Assembly: GCA_029259775.1 (NCBI GenBank)
Contig: JAJDEN010000020.1
Coordinates: 142,846-206,845, forward strand
Direction: 5' to 3'
Length of the DNA: 64,000 nucleotides
From: Planctomycetota bacterium
Lineage (GTDB): Bacteria > Planctomycetota > PLA2 > JAEUHO01
Below are positions 15,812 through 25,243 of the stretch, in pieces. The notes under the pieces were generated by a model, which saw only the letters and a list, made by a program, of their open reading frames with translations, was not told the DNA's origin and made no database searches. Position numbers and translations under genes: made by a program. How positions within the stretch are numbered: position 1 is the stretch's first letter; each line of letters begins with the position of its first letter.

Positions 15812-18800
15812 ATGGATGCCACACCGGACGCGCCCCGCAACGCAGACGAAGCTCCCGCGCAGGACGCGAGTCCCCCGAACGAAGGTACCGAGGCGAAGAC
15901 ACCCCCGGTTGCGGCGCCGCCCCCCGACACCGAGCCCGACACCGCCGCCGACACGGACACGAACGCGTCCCCCACCACCGACTCCGCTCCCACCACGAAC
16001 ACGGACGCGGACACGGTGACGGCAACAGCCGACGCTCCTGAAGGCAGCGACGCCTCGGCCAACGAGGGCGAGGGCGAAGCCGAGCGCGCCGACGCGACGC
16101 AGGTCCCCCAGACGCAGGCCCCCCAGAAGAGGGCCCCCCAGAAGAAGGCCAAGAAGAGGGCAGCCAAGAAGAAGGCGCGCAAGCGTCCTCCGCCGCGGGC
16201 ACCGGAGCCGCCGCTGCCGCCCGAGCTCAAGGCCATCGCACGCGAAGCCGCACTCGCGCGCATCGCCAGCGAAGCCAAGGGCAAGAACGAGACGGTCCAC
16301 CGGACCATCGAGATGCTCGAGGGCGGCGCGTCCATCGTGTTCCTCGCGCGCTTCCGCCGCTCGAAGACTGGCGGGCTGGACGAGCAAGGTCTGCTCGGCA
16401 TGTGGCACCGCTGGGAGCAGATTCTCCAAGACGAGGAACGACGCGTCGCGATCCGCACACTCCTGAAGAAGCGCAACGCGCTCAGCGACGAGGCGGCGGC
16501 CGCCTTGGCCGCCGCCGAGGCGATTCCCGAGATGGAGGATCTCGCCGCGCCCTACATGCCCGTGACCGCCAGCCGCGCCACCATGGCCCGCGGCCTGCAC
16601 CTCCAAGGCTTGGCCGATGCCATCCGCTCCGCGACCGAAGTGTCCCCGCTCTCCGAGTTGGCCCAGCCCTTCGTGCGCGAAGGGGAAGAGCCGAGTTCGC
16701 TCGACGCGGCCCTCGGCGGCGCGCGGGACATCCTGGCCGAGGAGCTCGTGCTGGACGCGAAGCTGCGTGGACGTCTGCGCGCGCTGTGCCGCAAGGAAGC
16801 CGTGATCTCCATCGCCGCCCGCACCGAGAAGCGTGCGGAGGGCAAGGAGGGCGCGCCGGCGAATCCCCTCGTGGGCTTCACGGCGAAGGCCGCGAAGGTC
16901 CCCCCGCTCAAGGTCCTGGCGATCCGCCAGGCCGAGAAGCGCCGTGCCGTGGTCGCGACGATCGAGGCGCCCGAAGAGAAGGCCCTCCGGATCGTGCACG
17001 CCCACGCCGCGCCCGAGGAACACCCGCACAAGGGCTTCCTGCGGGCGGCCGCCGAGGACGGCTACCGCCGCATCCTCAAGCCCCTCTTCCAGAACGACAT
17101 GCGCGTGGGCATCAAGCAGCGCGCCGACGGCCACGCGATGGAGCAGTTCGAGCGCAACCTGCGCAACCTGCTGCTGGGCCCCTACGCCGGGCCCCAGCGC
17201 ACGCTGGGCCTGCGTCCCGACGTCATGAAGGGCCATCGCTGGTGCGCCATCGACGAGCAAGGGAACGCCGCCGGGTCCGGCACGCTCCCCCACGAGCCCA
17301 CGGCCGGCCGTGAGGCGTGCATCACCGAGCTGTGCGACGTCCTGAAGACCTACGAGGTGGGCGCCATCGCCGTGGGTACGACCGGCGGCCGCGCCGACGC
17401 CCTCTCCCTGGCCAAGGAAGCGTCCAAGGACATCGAGAAGAGCATCGTCGTCACGGAGGTACCCGACGGCGGGACGCGCGCGCTCGAGGCGATGGGTCCG
17501 GTCGAGTTCGAGAACCACCTCGTCGTTGCGGCCGAGTGCCGCGGCGCGCTCTCCCTCGCCCGTCGCTTCCAGGATCCGATGGTCGAGCTCGTGCGCGTGG
17601 ACCCGAAGGCGCTGGCTCTCGGACCGCACATGCACGACGTGCATCAAGGCCGTTTGCGTCACATGCTCGACACGGTCGCGTCGTCGTGCGTCGGCTACGC
17701 CGGCGTCGATCCGGCGACGGCCGATCTGGACCTCCTGATGCGCGTGCCCGGCTTCAAGCGCACGTCGGCCGCGGCCTTCCTCGCGTGGCGCGAGCAGGCG
17801 GGGCCCTTGACATCCAAGGCGCAGCTCGCGACGGTCGAGGGCGTCGGACCGGAGACGGCCGAGCAGGCCGTGGGCTTCCTCCGCATCCGTGGTGCGGCGG
17901 ATCCGCGTGATGCTTCGCAGCTGCACCCCGAGCAGTACGGAGCGATCGAGAAGATGGCGGCCCAGGTCGGCTGCGACATCCCGACGCTCTTCACGGAGCC
18001 GGAAGCGCGTAAGCGTGTGAAGCTCGACGCGCTCACCGATCACGAGACGAGCAGCTCGACGCTGAAGTATGCGCTCTTCCAGGCGACGGCCGGTCTGCGG
18101 GACCCGCGTCCGCGCTTCGCGCAGCCCATTCCGCCCCCGCCGGAGATCACGCTCGCGACGATCCACCCCGGCCTCGCGCTGCAGGGCAGGGTCCTGCGCG
18201 CCGCGCCGTTCGGTGTCTTCATCGATGTGGGCCTGGGCATCGAGGCGCTCATCCCGATTCCGTTCATCGGCGACCGGCCCGGCGTGGATCCGAGCACCGT
18301 GGCCCCCGTCGGCGCCGTCGTGACCGCGCGCGTGCACGAGCTCGACATGAAGAAGAAGCGCCTCACGCTCACCATGCGTCGCCCGGAGCCGGGTCGCGGT
18401 CCGCGCGGACCCGGCGGTCCTCGTGGGCCTGGCGCGCGTGGACCGGCGAGCCGGGGTCCTGCGAGCCGGGGTCCTGCGAGCCGAGGTCCCGCGAGCGGCG
18501 GTCCCGTGAGCCGGGGTCCGAGTGTCCGTGAGGCCGCGGGACTGGCTGCCGCTGGGGGACGTGTTCCTGCCGGGGCCGCGCCGCGCCAAGGCGACCGACG
18601 ACCGGTGGGCGCGGGCGGCAGCAGCGGCCAGCGCACGCCGGGCCAGGGCGGTCCGGCTCGTGGCCCGGGTGGACCGGGTGGACCGGGCCGTGGCCAGGGT
18701 GGTCGCGGTCAGGGCGGCCGAGGGCAGGGCGGTCGTCCCCAAGGCGGCAGCCGCTTCGGCGGCGGCGGTGGTGGCTTCCGCGGCAAGGGCGGACGCCGCG

Positions 18801-18961
18801 ATGATCGGGGCCCGCGCGCACCGCGCACGATCAGCCTGAGCGCGGACGAACCCAAGAAGAAGAGCGAGCAGGTCGACACGTCCAAGATGAGCCCCGACGA
18901 GCTGATGCAGTGGAAGCTGGATGAACTCAAGCGGAAGCTCGAGCGTCCCGACGCGGACTAG
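15812..18961 (+). CDS. tex: Tex-family RNA-binding transcription accessory protein with extended tails
   Basis: 1049 residues, longer than usual Tex (about 750-800). Residues 1-130 are an added low-complexity segment, first acidic (Asp/Thr/Ala/Pro) then Lys/Arg/Ala-rich. The Tex core covers about 140-860: N-terminal helical region, YqgF/RNase-H-like domain (WCAIDEQGNAAGSGTL), helix-hairpin-helix (LMRVPGFKRTSAAAFLAWRE, VEGVGPETAEQAVGFLRI) and an S1 RNA-binding domain (LQGRVLRAAPFGVFIDVGLG). The last 150 residues are Gly/Arg/Pro-rich, with GPASR units and RGG-like motifs, then a short acidic/Lys end. Tex is a nucleic-acid-binding protein linked to transcription and RNase activity; the tails would add RNA binding. 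Confidence 0.88.
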   Translation: MDATPDAPRNADEAPAQDASPPNEGTEAKTPPVAAPPPDTEPDTAADTDTNASPTTDSAPTTNTDADTVTATADAPEGSDASANEGEGEAERADATQVPQTQAPQKRAPQKKAKKRAAKKKARKRPPPRAPEPPLPPELKAIAREAALARIASEAKGKNETVHRTIEMLEGGASIVFLARFRRSKTGGLDEQGLLGMWHRWEQILQDEERRVAIRTLLKKRNALSDEAAAALAAAEAIPEMEDLAAPYMPVTASRATMARGLHLQGLADAIRSATEVSPLSELAQPFVREGEEPSSLDAALGGARDILAEELVLDAKLRGRLRALCRKEAVISIAARTEKRAEGKEGAPANPLVGFTAKAAKVPPLKVLAIRQAEKRRAVVATIEAPEEKALRIVHAHAAPEEHPHKGFLRAAAEDGYRRILKPLFQNDMRVGIKQRADGHAMEQFERNLRNLLLGPYAGPQRTLGLRPDVMKGHRWCAIDEQGNAAGSGTLPHEPTAGREACITELCDVLKTYEVGAIAVGTTGGRADALSLAKEASKDIEKSIVVTEVPDGGTRALEAMGPVEFENHLVVAAECRGALSLARRFQDPMVELVRVDPKALALGPHMHDVHQGRLRHMLDTVASSCVGYAGVDPATADLDLLMRVPGFKRTSAAAFLAWREQAGPLTSKAQLATVEGVGPETAEQAVGFLRIRGAADPRDASQLHPEQYGAIEKMAAQVGCDIPTLFTEPEARKRVKLDALTDHETSSSTLKYALFQATAGLRDPRPRFAQPIPPPPEITLATIHPGLALQGRVLRAAPFGVFIDVGLGIEALIPIPFIGDRPGVDPSTVAPVGAVVTARVHELDMKKKRLTLTMRRPEPGRGPRGPGGPRGPGARGPASRGPASRGPASRGPASGGPVSRGPSVREAAGLAAAGGRVPAGAAPRQGDRRPVGAGGSSGQRTPGQGGPARGPGGPGGPGRGQGGRGQGGRGQGGRPQGGSRFGGGGGGFRGKGGRRDDRGPRAPRTISLSADEPKKKSEQVDTSKMSPDELMQWKLDELKRKLERPDAD
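18446..18519 (+). repeat. 15-bp tandem repeat inside the Tex-like gene
   Basis: About five units related to GCGAGCCGGGGTCCT encode repeated S-R-G-P-A. The later units diverge by single bases. It lies in the Gly/Pro/Arg-rich tail. Confidence 0.8.
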
Positions 18962-18981
18962 GAACGGGCTGCGCCCGTTCC
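18961..18981 (+). terminator. Stem-loop directly after the Tex stop codon
   Basis: GGAACGGGC, a TGC loop and GCCCGTTCC form a perfect 9-bp stem beginning at the last base of the stop codon. No T-run follows, so it may be a 3'-end stabiliser or weak terminator rather than a classical intrinsic terminator. Confidence 0.4.
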
Positions 18982-18983
18982 GG

Positions 18984-19215
18984 GTAGGGGCGACCCTTGT
19001 GGTCGCCCGGCTCCCCTACCCACCCCACGGTGCGGTTCGCGCTGATGCGGGCCGACCTACCTCCCGTGCCCTTACGGGTAGGGGCGACCCTTGTGGTCGC
19101 CCTCTTCTCTCTCCCCCGGACGCCGACGAAGAAGGGCGGGGACAAGCCCCGCCCCTACCTGGTAAGTCCCGATCGCAATGCGCGAGCGCTCGGGCGGGGA
19201 CAAGCCCCGCCCCTA
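18984..19215. repeat. Composite dispersed palindromic repeat, copy 1
   Basis: The gap holds four palindromes: 18984-19008 and 19078-19102 (GTAGGGGCGACCC with TTGTGGTCGCCC), 19134-19157 and 19192-19215 (GGGCGGGGACAAGCCCCGCCC type). The words CCCGTGCCCTTACGG, GAAGAAGGGCGG, GGTAAGTCCCGA and GCGCTCGGGCGG between them recur in the same order at 27998-28225. Small open frames here are by-products of the repeat. Confidence 0.85.
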
Positions 19216-19257
19216 CATCGCCGTATCGGATGAGAGCGCGAGGCGCCGGACGATTGC

Positions 19258-21900
19258 CTACTTCTTCCCGGTCTTGTCCCGGGCGAACTCGCGCCAGCGG
19301 CGCTTCTGCTGCTCGATCTTCTCGATGCGCTCGAGAGAAGCGAGCACCGCGTCGCGGACGCTGGGATCGGGGTCGTCGACCGCACGTGCCAACGCCTTGA
19401 TCGCCGCGTCGTCGTAGAGGGTGCCGAGCATCTTCGCAGCCTCCGTCCGGACGTCGGCCTCGGCGTGGCCGAGCGCCTCGATCCACAACGGCAGGTCCTC
19501 GGCCGACGTGCGACGGGTCAGCACCTCCATCGCATCCGCATGCAGACCCGGATCGCGGTGCGCCAGCATCTTGCGGACCAGATCCACGAAGCGCGAAGCC
19601 GGGGCCGACCGGAAGTGCTCCGCGACGTGCCGTGCGTTGTCGCTGGTGGGCGCCAGGCCCGGCAGGAATGCGTCGTAGACCTCCTCGGTCTCGGGCAAAC
19701 GGGGCAGGAACGCCGCGGCCTGCTCGACCTCCTCCGGCTTGCTGAAGTCGTAGATACGCTTCAGGTCGGCGAGCGAGAGCTCGGGCATGTGACGCACGAC
19801 GTGCAGCCGTGTCGAAGCATCCAGATCGCCCTCGGCCAGGACTTCCCGTAGGAAGGGCAGCGGCTCCTTCGCTCCCGCGCCGAGCAGGTCCTCGGTGATG
19901 AAGAGCTTGAGGCCCGGGCCGCGCTGCGCGGGCGTCCACGAGCGCCACGCCCCCTGGATGTGCTCCAAGGCCCACGCGCGGTTCTCCGTCTCGTTGTGGA
20001 ACGACGGCCCGACGTGCGAAAAGAAGTTCCGGGGATAGCGCTCGGGTGCCGCCAGGGCGGCCGCGAAGATCTTCTCGCGCTGGGACGGCTCCTGCAGCAG
20101 CGTGAAGAACACTGCGCTGGCCCCGTACGACAAGTTCGACCTGAAGCGGTGATTCGAGACACCCACCCGTAGGGTGCGGGTGTACCGGGACGTCGGCGAA
20201 TACTTCTCGTAGGCCATCGCCGTCTCGGCCAGGCGCGTCAAGCCCTCCGCGCTCCAATCCAGACGTGTCAAGCTGGGGTTGTTGCGTAGCCCGTGGAAGA
20301 GCTTGTCTTCCAACTCGGCGCGCGCCTCGGGCGCGTCCAGCAGCGCCGTCAGACGCCCGATGTCGGCGCGGATCTCGTAGGCGACGAGGGCGACGGCCTC
20401 GGTCCGCGCCCCGGCATCCACGGCGTTCTTGGCGATGTCGAGGAGGGCCTCGAGCGCGCCCTCCACCCCGCGGAAACGGCTCCAGAAGTACTGCGGCGCG
20501 CCCCGCATGATGTCGCCACGCGTCTGCTTGATCGCGCTGACCAACACCCGGAGCGGGATGGCCCCATCGCCCGGGATGGGATCCCCCGCGATCAGAGGGT
20601 AGGTGTCCATGCTCGACACGGACGCTTCGGAGAGGACGTGGCTGACCGCCTCGATCGCGGGGGTCAGATCGGCGTCCTGCGCCGCGAGCCGCAGCTGGCC
20701 GTTGAGCGCGCCCAGCGCCTTGTGCATTTCGCGGTCCCGGACCGGCAGGGCTCGGACACGCCTCGCCCCGTGCCGCCAGGCCTCGGGCGACGGGATCCCC
20801 GCGGCGCGCATGTGCAGGTACACGGCCTCGCGCACGATGCCGATGTCGCTGTCGACCCAGCTCAGGATCTCGTCCGGTGTCAGGCCCGTCGCGTCCTCCT
20901 TCTCGTTCCTCTGGCTGAGTTCCCAGCGCGTCAGCAACCGCTTCGCGATGGCCCCGCGCACGTTGGCGTTTGCGGTCGTGTCCGCGACGACAGCGCGCAC
21001 GGCGGCGTAGACCGCGGGCGACGAGTCTGTGTCGAGCATCTGCATCAGGTAGGGATCGACGACGCTGCCGACGTCGCTCTTTTCCTTGGCCACGACGGCC
21101 ACGACGGCTTCGGGCCCGGCCAGCACCGCCTCGATCCAACGGGCTCGGAAGTCGTCCGGCTGCGCAGCGACGGACGCAGCGTACGCCGCGCGCTCGGCGC
21201 CCTTCGAGGCGTGCAGCAACTTCCAGAAGTTGCTCTTGCTGCGCCACAGGCCGGCCTTCCAAAGGACGTCGGGATCAGGCAGCGCGCCGATGTCGATGAT
21301 CAGGCCCACCGCGGAGCTGCGCAGACGCGAGTTGGGCGAGCGCGTGTGTTCCTTCAGCGCGTCGAGCGCCGGGAGGCCGATCGTCAGCAGCTCCTGCCGG
21401 GCGGCCTGCCCCGCCTTGTTGTCCGAGCCTCCGAGCTTCAGGATGAGATCCACGATCTTGGCCTGGAACTCGGCGCCGTACTGATAGCGGCGGTACCAGT
21501 CGCTGAACTTGCCGCGCAGGTCCTCGGCATCCCACTCGTCGAGATGCTGCTTCGCCTTGGCGAGCAGCGCCGCCTGGCCGGGGAAGTCCTGGGCAAGGCG
21601 CTGCAGCGCCTTCACCGCCTCGGGCGAGCGACCCATGCGCTGGAGTACGAGCGCACTCCGATAGACGGCGCGAGCGCGGATGGCCTCGCTGCCTTCGGCC
21701 GCGGCGGCCTTCGTGTACCCGTCGAGCGCCTTGTCGAGCGCGCCACGGCCCGTTTCGGCCCACCAGGCGTCGCGGAACAGCTTGGCGGCCGCCGAGTCCT
21801 CCTGGGGGCCCTCGTCGGCGACGAGCGGGCCGGCAAGCGGCCCCGCCATCAGAAGGAACAGGGCGAGCAGGAAGGCGAGCACGGCGCTGGGGCGAATCAT
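19258..21900 (-). CDS. Large secreted HEAT-repeat protein
   Basis: 880 residues from the ATG at 21900; GAGGAG lies 7 nt before this start and the much longer open frame upstream overlaps phzF. A signal peptide (cleavage near LVADEG) precedes a TPR-like segment (residues about 40-125). A long run of helical HEAT-like repeats follows to the end, the clearest at about residues 800-860 (HAEADVRTEAAKMLGTLYDDAAIKALARAVDDPDPSVRDAVLASLERI). No catalytic motif is visible. It is the kind of large secreted helical scaffold frequent in planctomycete-like genomes. It is close to PhzF and the HEAT-cyclophilin on the same strand. Confidence 0.8.
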   Translation of the reverse strand: MIRPSAVLAFLLALFLLMAGPLAGPLVADEGPQEDSAAAKLFRDAWWAETGRGALDKALDGYTKAAAAEGSEAIRARAVYRSALVLQRMGRSPEAVKALQRLAQDFPGQAALLAKAKQHLDEWDAEDLRGKFSDWYRRYQYGAEFQAKIVDLILKLGGSDNKAGQAARQELLTIGLPALDALKEHTRSPNSRLRSSAVGLIIDIGALPDPDVLWKAGLWRSKSNFWKLLHASKGAERAAYAASVAAQPDDFRARWIEAVLAGPEAVVAVVAKEKSDVGSVVDPYLMQMLDTDSSPAVYAAVRAVVADTTANANVRGAIAKRLLTRWELSQRNEKEDATGLTPDEILSWVDSDIGIVREAVYLHMRAAGIPSPEAWRHGARRVRALPVRDREMHKALGALNGQLRLAAQDADLTPAIEAVSHVLSEASVSSMDTYPLIAGDPIPGDGAIPLRVLVSAIKQTRGDIMRGAPQYFWSRFRGVEGALEALLDIAKNAVDAGARTEAVALVAYEIRADIGRLTALLDAPEARAELEDKLFHGLRNNPSLTRLDWSAEGLTRLAETAMAYEKYSPTSRYTRTLRVGVSNHRFRSNLSYGASAVFFTLLQEPSQREKIFAAALAAPERYPRNFFSHVGPSFHNETENRAWALEHIQGAWRSWTPAQRGPGLKLFITEDLLGAGAKEPLPFLREVLAEGDLDASTRLHVVRHMPELSLADLKRIYDFSKPEEVEQAAAFLPRLPETEEVYDAFLPGLAPTSDNARHVAEHFRSAPASRFVDLVRKMLAHRDPGLHADAMEVLTRRTSAEDLPLWIEALGHAEADVRTEAAKMLGTLYDDAAIKALARAVDDPDPSVRDAVLASLERIEKIEQQKRRWREFARDKTGKK

Positions 21901-22010
21901 GGGGAACTCCTCGGGTGACGAAGAGAGGGTGCCCCCGGTCCCGAGGTCGATTGCTAGGAGGCTGCTAGCTTTCTGAAAGGAGCCTGCTGCGAGGGACCTG
22001 CCGGCGGGCC

Positions 22011-22811
22011 CTACGACTCGAGGATCAGCTCGCCGCGGATCACGATCACGGCCTCGCCGGTCAGGGCGACGCGCTCCCCACGGTCCTCGCAGATCAGTTC
22101 CCCGCCGCGCGCCGAGATCTGGCGGGCCGAGAGCGTCGGCGCGCCCAGGCGCCCGGCCCAGTACGGCGTGAGAGTGCAGTGAGCCGAGCCTGTGACGGGG
22201 TCCTCGTCCACCCCCACGCGCGGCGCGAAGTAGCGCGAGACGAAGTCCACGTCGAAGCCGGGCGCGGTCGCGATGACGCTGCGCTCGATCTCGAGCAGCC
22301 TGCGGAAGTCCGGATTCAGCGCGGCAACGTCGGCCGCGCTCTCGAACACGGCGAGCAGGTTGTGCGCGCCGCCCGCCTGCACCTCGATGGGCGCAGCACC
22401 GAGCGCTTCGACGAGGCCGTCGGGCATCTCCATGGGCGTAGGCGGGGCGGACGGGAGGTCGAGCTGATACCCCGCACCGGAACGGCGGACAGGCAGGACA
22501 CCGCTGCGTGTGTGAAAGGCCACCTCGTCGCGCTCGGGCTCCACCTCCGTCAGCAGCACGCAGGCGGCGGCCAGGGTCGCGTGCCCGCACAGGTCCACCT
22601 CGCACGTAGGCGTCATCCAGCGCAGCTCCCACGCCTCGTCCTCCGCATGCGGGACGAGGAAGGCTGTCTCGGACAGGTTGTTCTCCGCGGCGATGGCCTG
22701 CAGGATCTCGTCGGGCAGCCACATCTCGTAGAGGCACACGCCCGCGGGATTGCCGGCGAACGGCCGATCCGTGAAGGCGTCGACCTGGTAGAGGGGGATC
22801 GGATCGAGCAC
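22011..22811 (-). CDS. PhzF family isomerase-like protein
   Basis: 266 residues with the diaminopimelate-epimerase-like double fold of the PhzF/YddE family. Visible family motifs are FAGNPAGVCL near residue 18, the catalytic-Glu segment NNLSETAFL near residue 44, CGHATLAAA near residue 74 and the C-terminal DEDPVTGSAHC near residue 202. PhzF itself isomerises a dihydro-anthranilate in phenazine synthesis, but most family members outside phenazine clusters have unknown substrates. No other phenazine genes are here. Start is GTG at 22811, two nucleotides after the stop of the cyclophilin gene, so the two are co-transcribed. Confidence 0.88.
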   Translation of the reverse strand: MLDPIPLYQVDAFTDRPFAGNPAGVCLYEMWLPDEILQAIAAENNLSETAFLVPHAEDEAWELRWMTPTCEVDLCGHATLAAACVLLTEVEPERDEVAFHTRSGVLPVRRSGAGYQLDLPSAPPTPMEMPDGLVEALGAAPIEVQAGGAHNLLAVFESAADVAALNPDFRRLLEIERSVIATAPGFDVDFVSRYFAPRVGVDEDPVTGSAHCTLTPYWAGRLGAPTLSARQISARGGELICEDRGERVALTGEAVIVIRGELILES

Positions 22812-22813
22812 GT

Positions 22814-25030
22814 CTAGGGCTTTCGCAGCACGACGCGCGCGCCGGTGATCCGGTCGCCCACGCGGATCTTGTCCACGGACGTCATGCCGCTCACGACGCT
22901 GCCGTAGCAGGTGTAGCGCTCGTCGAGCGGGCGGTAGGTCGTGTGCATCACGAAGATCTGGCAGCCGCCGTCGTCCTTGACGCTCTTGGGCATGCCCAGC
23001 GCGCCGCGTACGTAGCGGTTCCTGCTGAGCTCATCCGGCACGGTCCAGCCACCACCGCCCGCCCCATGGCCGTGCGGATCGCCGCCCTGGATCACGAAGT
23101 TCGGCACGACGCGGTGGAAGCGCGTGTCGTCGTAGATGCCGTTGCGAACGGCATTGAGCAGACTCACGCTGTGTACGGGTGCTTTCACGGCGTCGAGCTC
23201 GACGGCGAACGGACCCGCTGTCGTATCGAAGACGAGGCGCGGCTTGTGCGCCACGATCCAGTCCGCGAGCTTCAGGATCGCCTTCTCGTCGAGCAGCTCG
23301 CCGTCGCCGGCGGACGCCGGGATGCCCTCCATCGGTTCCGCGGCGCGCGGCACGCCCTTCCAGGCGTTGCTCTGATCGAACTCGTCGTGCTCCGGCGGCT
23401 CGGCCTCGAGCTTCTCGTAGGCCTTCTTCGCCGCGCGGCGCACCCAGGGGGAGGGATCGTTGACGAGGTGACGACCGAGCGCGCTCATCATCTTCGCCTT
23501 GGTCTCGGCGGGGCAGGCCTTGTCCGCAGCGAGGTCGGCAAACGCCCCCATCACGGCCATGCGTACCTCTTCGTGCAGCACCGCCTGCTTGATCTCGTCG
23601 TGCGGCGGACCGCTGTAGGTCCGGCCAAGCATCTCAAGCAGCACGTCGGCGTGGGCCAGGCGCTTGTTCTTGCCCACGAGGCCGATGACCGAGCTCATCA
23701 CGAAGTGGCGGTCGGGCTTGTCGACTGCATAGCCTCCGACGAGGAAGCCGGTCAGCCACTCGTCGAGCTTGGGATGCTCCCGGCCCTCGAGCTTCCCGAC
23801 GATCTCCATCCACACGGCCGCATGGATGCCTCCAGCGCGCTGGGACGCCCCCGGGTCGGCCCACGTGAACAGCTCTTGCAGCGCTTCCTTGCGCTTGGAG
23901 CCGAGCAGGACCTGTGCTTCGGTCATCTGTCGAACGACGTCCTCCCGGGCGCGGTCGTCGCGGGCGGCGAGCTTCGCCCAGTGTGCCTCGGAGCCGTGCT
24001 TCACCAACTGCACCGTGAGGACCTCACGCACGCGTGCATCCGTCTCGGCATCCCATGCCGCCGCCAACGCTGCCTTGTAGGCGTCGCCTTCGCGCTCGCC
24101 CAGCGCCTCGGCGGCGAGCCGGCGCACCTTCGGGTCGGCGTGGCTAAGGGCCTTGAGGAGCGCGCCGCTGCTGTGGGCGTCCTTGCGCCGCGTGAAGATA
24201 CGCCCGACCGCGTCCTGCGCCACGCGCACGTCGATGTCGGCAATCAAGCTGTACACGATGCTGAAAGGACCGTCGGAGGGACAAGCCTTCGGCAGCAACG
24301 AGCCCAGGACGCGGATGCCCCCCATGCGGACATCGGCGTCCGGGTGGTCCAAGGCGGGCAGGAACCGCTTGGCGAGGCGGGAGTCCCCGTCCCAATCCTT
24401 GTCGGCCTTCGTCGCCTCGCCGCGGTAGCGCGACGCGATCAGCCAGCTCGCATAGAACGCGGCCGCGCGCACGTCGGCGTTGGCGTCGTCCACGAGCTTC
24501 GAGGCGGCGAACAGGTCCTTGCGCTCCTTCGCGCCGGAACGTCCCAGGCCCTCGAGGGCACCGGCCCGCACCGCGGCCTCGGGATGGACAAGCAGCGGAC
24601 GCAGGGTGTCCCCCAGGCCGTCGGCACCCGTCCAACCCAGCGCGCGCGCCGCCTCGGCCGCGTAGATCCACTGCTTGGCCGCAAGCTGCTTGGCGAGTTG
24701 CTCCGCAATGGGCTCGGCCAGGTCCTTCGTGCGCGCGATGCCCGCCGACCACAAGAGCAGCCGCAGCTCCTTCGTCTCGGTCGCGAGCATGTCGCGCAGC
24801 ATGCCGGGTCCCGTGCCGTCGTCACCGATGCGGCCCAGAGCGCGGATGGCCGTGCGGCGCAGCGCCGGATCGGCGTCGGGCATGAGCCAGGGCTGCAGCA
24901 GCGCGGCATCGCGCGTCATCTCAGCACGCAGGATCTTGGCGCGTTCGTCCAACGTGCCACCGAGTGCGGGGGCTCCAGTGAAGACGACGGCGACGAGTGT
25001 GGCGGCGAGCGTGCGTAGCAGGAACATCAT
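22814..25030 (-). CDS. Secreted HEAT-repeat protein with C-terminal cyclophilin PPIase
   Basis: 738 residues from the first of two adjacent ATG codons (25030 or 25027), preceded by GGGAGGT. A signal peptide (LAATLVAVVFTGAPALGG) is followed by about 500 residues of HEAT-like repeats (DPALRRTAIRALGRIG; HADPKVRRLAAEALGEREGD). The last 170 residues are a cyclophilin domain: FAVELDAVKAPVHSVSLLNAV, FHRVVPNFVIQGGDPHG, GCQIFVMHTTYRPLDERYTCYG. The active-site Arg and Gln positions of cyclophilin (FHRV, IQGGD) are kept. It probably folds or remodels envelope proteins. It is co-transcribed with phzF downstream and resembles in concept the cyclophilin at 9270-11027. Confidence 0.85.
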   Translation of the reverse strand: MMFLLRTLAATLVAVVFTGAPALGGTLDERAKILRAEMTRDAALLQPWLMPDADPALRRTAIRALGRIGDDGTGPGMLRDMLATETKELRLLLWSAGIARTKDLAEPIAEQLAKQLAAKQWIYAAEAARALGWTGADGLGDTLRPLLVHPEAAVRAGALEGLGRSGAKERKDLFAASKLVDDANADVRAAAFYASWLIASRYRGEATKADKDWDGDSRLAKRFLPALDHPDADVRMGGIRVLGSLLPKACPSDGPFSIVYSLIADIDVRVAQDAVGRIFTRRKDAHSSGALLKALSHADPKVRRLAAEALGEREGDAYKAALAAAWDAETDARVREVLTVQLVKHGSEAHWAKLAARDDRAREDVVRQMTEAQVLLGSKRKEALQELFTWADPGASQRAGGIHAAVWMEIVGKLEGREHPKLDEWLTGFLVGGYAVDKPDRHFVMSSVIGLVGKNKRLAHADVLLEMLGRTYSGPPHDEIKQAVLHEEVRMAVMGAFADLAADKACPAETKAKMMSALGRHLVNDPSPWVRRAAKKAYEKLEAEPPEHDEFDQSNAWKGVPRAAEPMEGIPASAGDGELLDEKAILKLADWIVAHKPRLVFDTTAGPFAVELDAVKAPVHSVSLLNAVRNGIYDDTRFHRVVPNFVIQGGDPHGHGAGGGGWTVPDELSRNRYVRGALGMPKSVKDDGGCQIFVMHTTYRPLDERYTCYGSVVSGMTSVDKIRVGDRITGARVVLRKP

Positions 25031-25243
25031 GCGTACCTCCCGGACGGGGATGGTACTCCTGCGCGGGGCTCGCGCCCAGGCGCAGGGCTCCCTACTCAGA
25101 ACACAGCTCGTCGCGAGCCCGTCGAGGCCGAAGCGAGCCGGGAGCACAATGAGGAAACGCGCCGGAGGCGTGCTATCGCACGTTGAGGACGCGATTCCGA
25201 GGCGGGCCTCGGCGCAGCGAGAGCATCGGCGGGCGCAGCAGAG

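Noticed and set aside
15077..18742. A 1221-codon open frame antisense to the Tex-like gene
   Set aside because: It arises from high GC in the opposite strand. Its translation is Arg/Leu/His-rich without domains, while the plus strand encodes a clear Tex protein.
18921..19400. Small open frames with VGATLVVA or GDHKGRPY peptides (also near 28000 and 49400)
   Set aside because: They are translations of the palindromic dispersed repeats and have no start signals or conservation as proteins.
22011..22811. A phenazine biosynthesis cluster because of PhzF
   Set aside because: No other phz genes are near; PhzF relatives are widespread with unknown functions.
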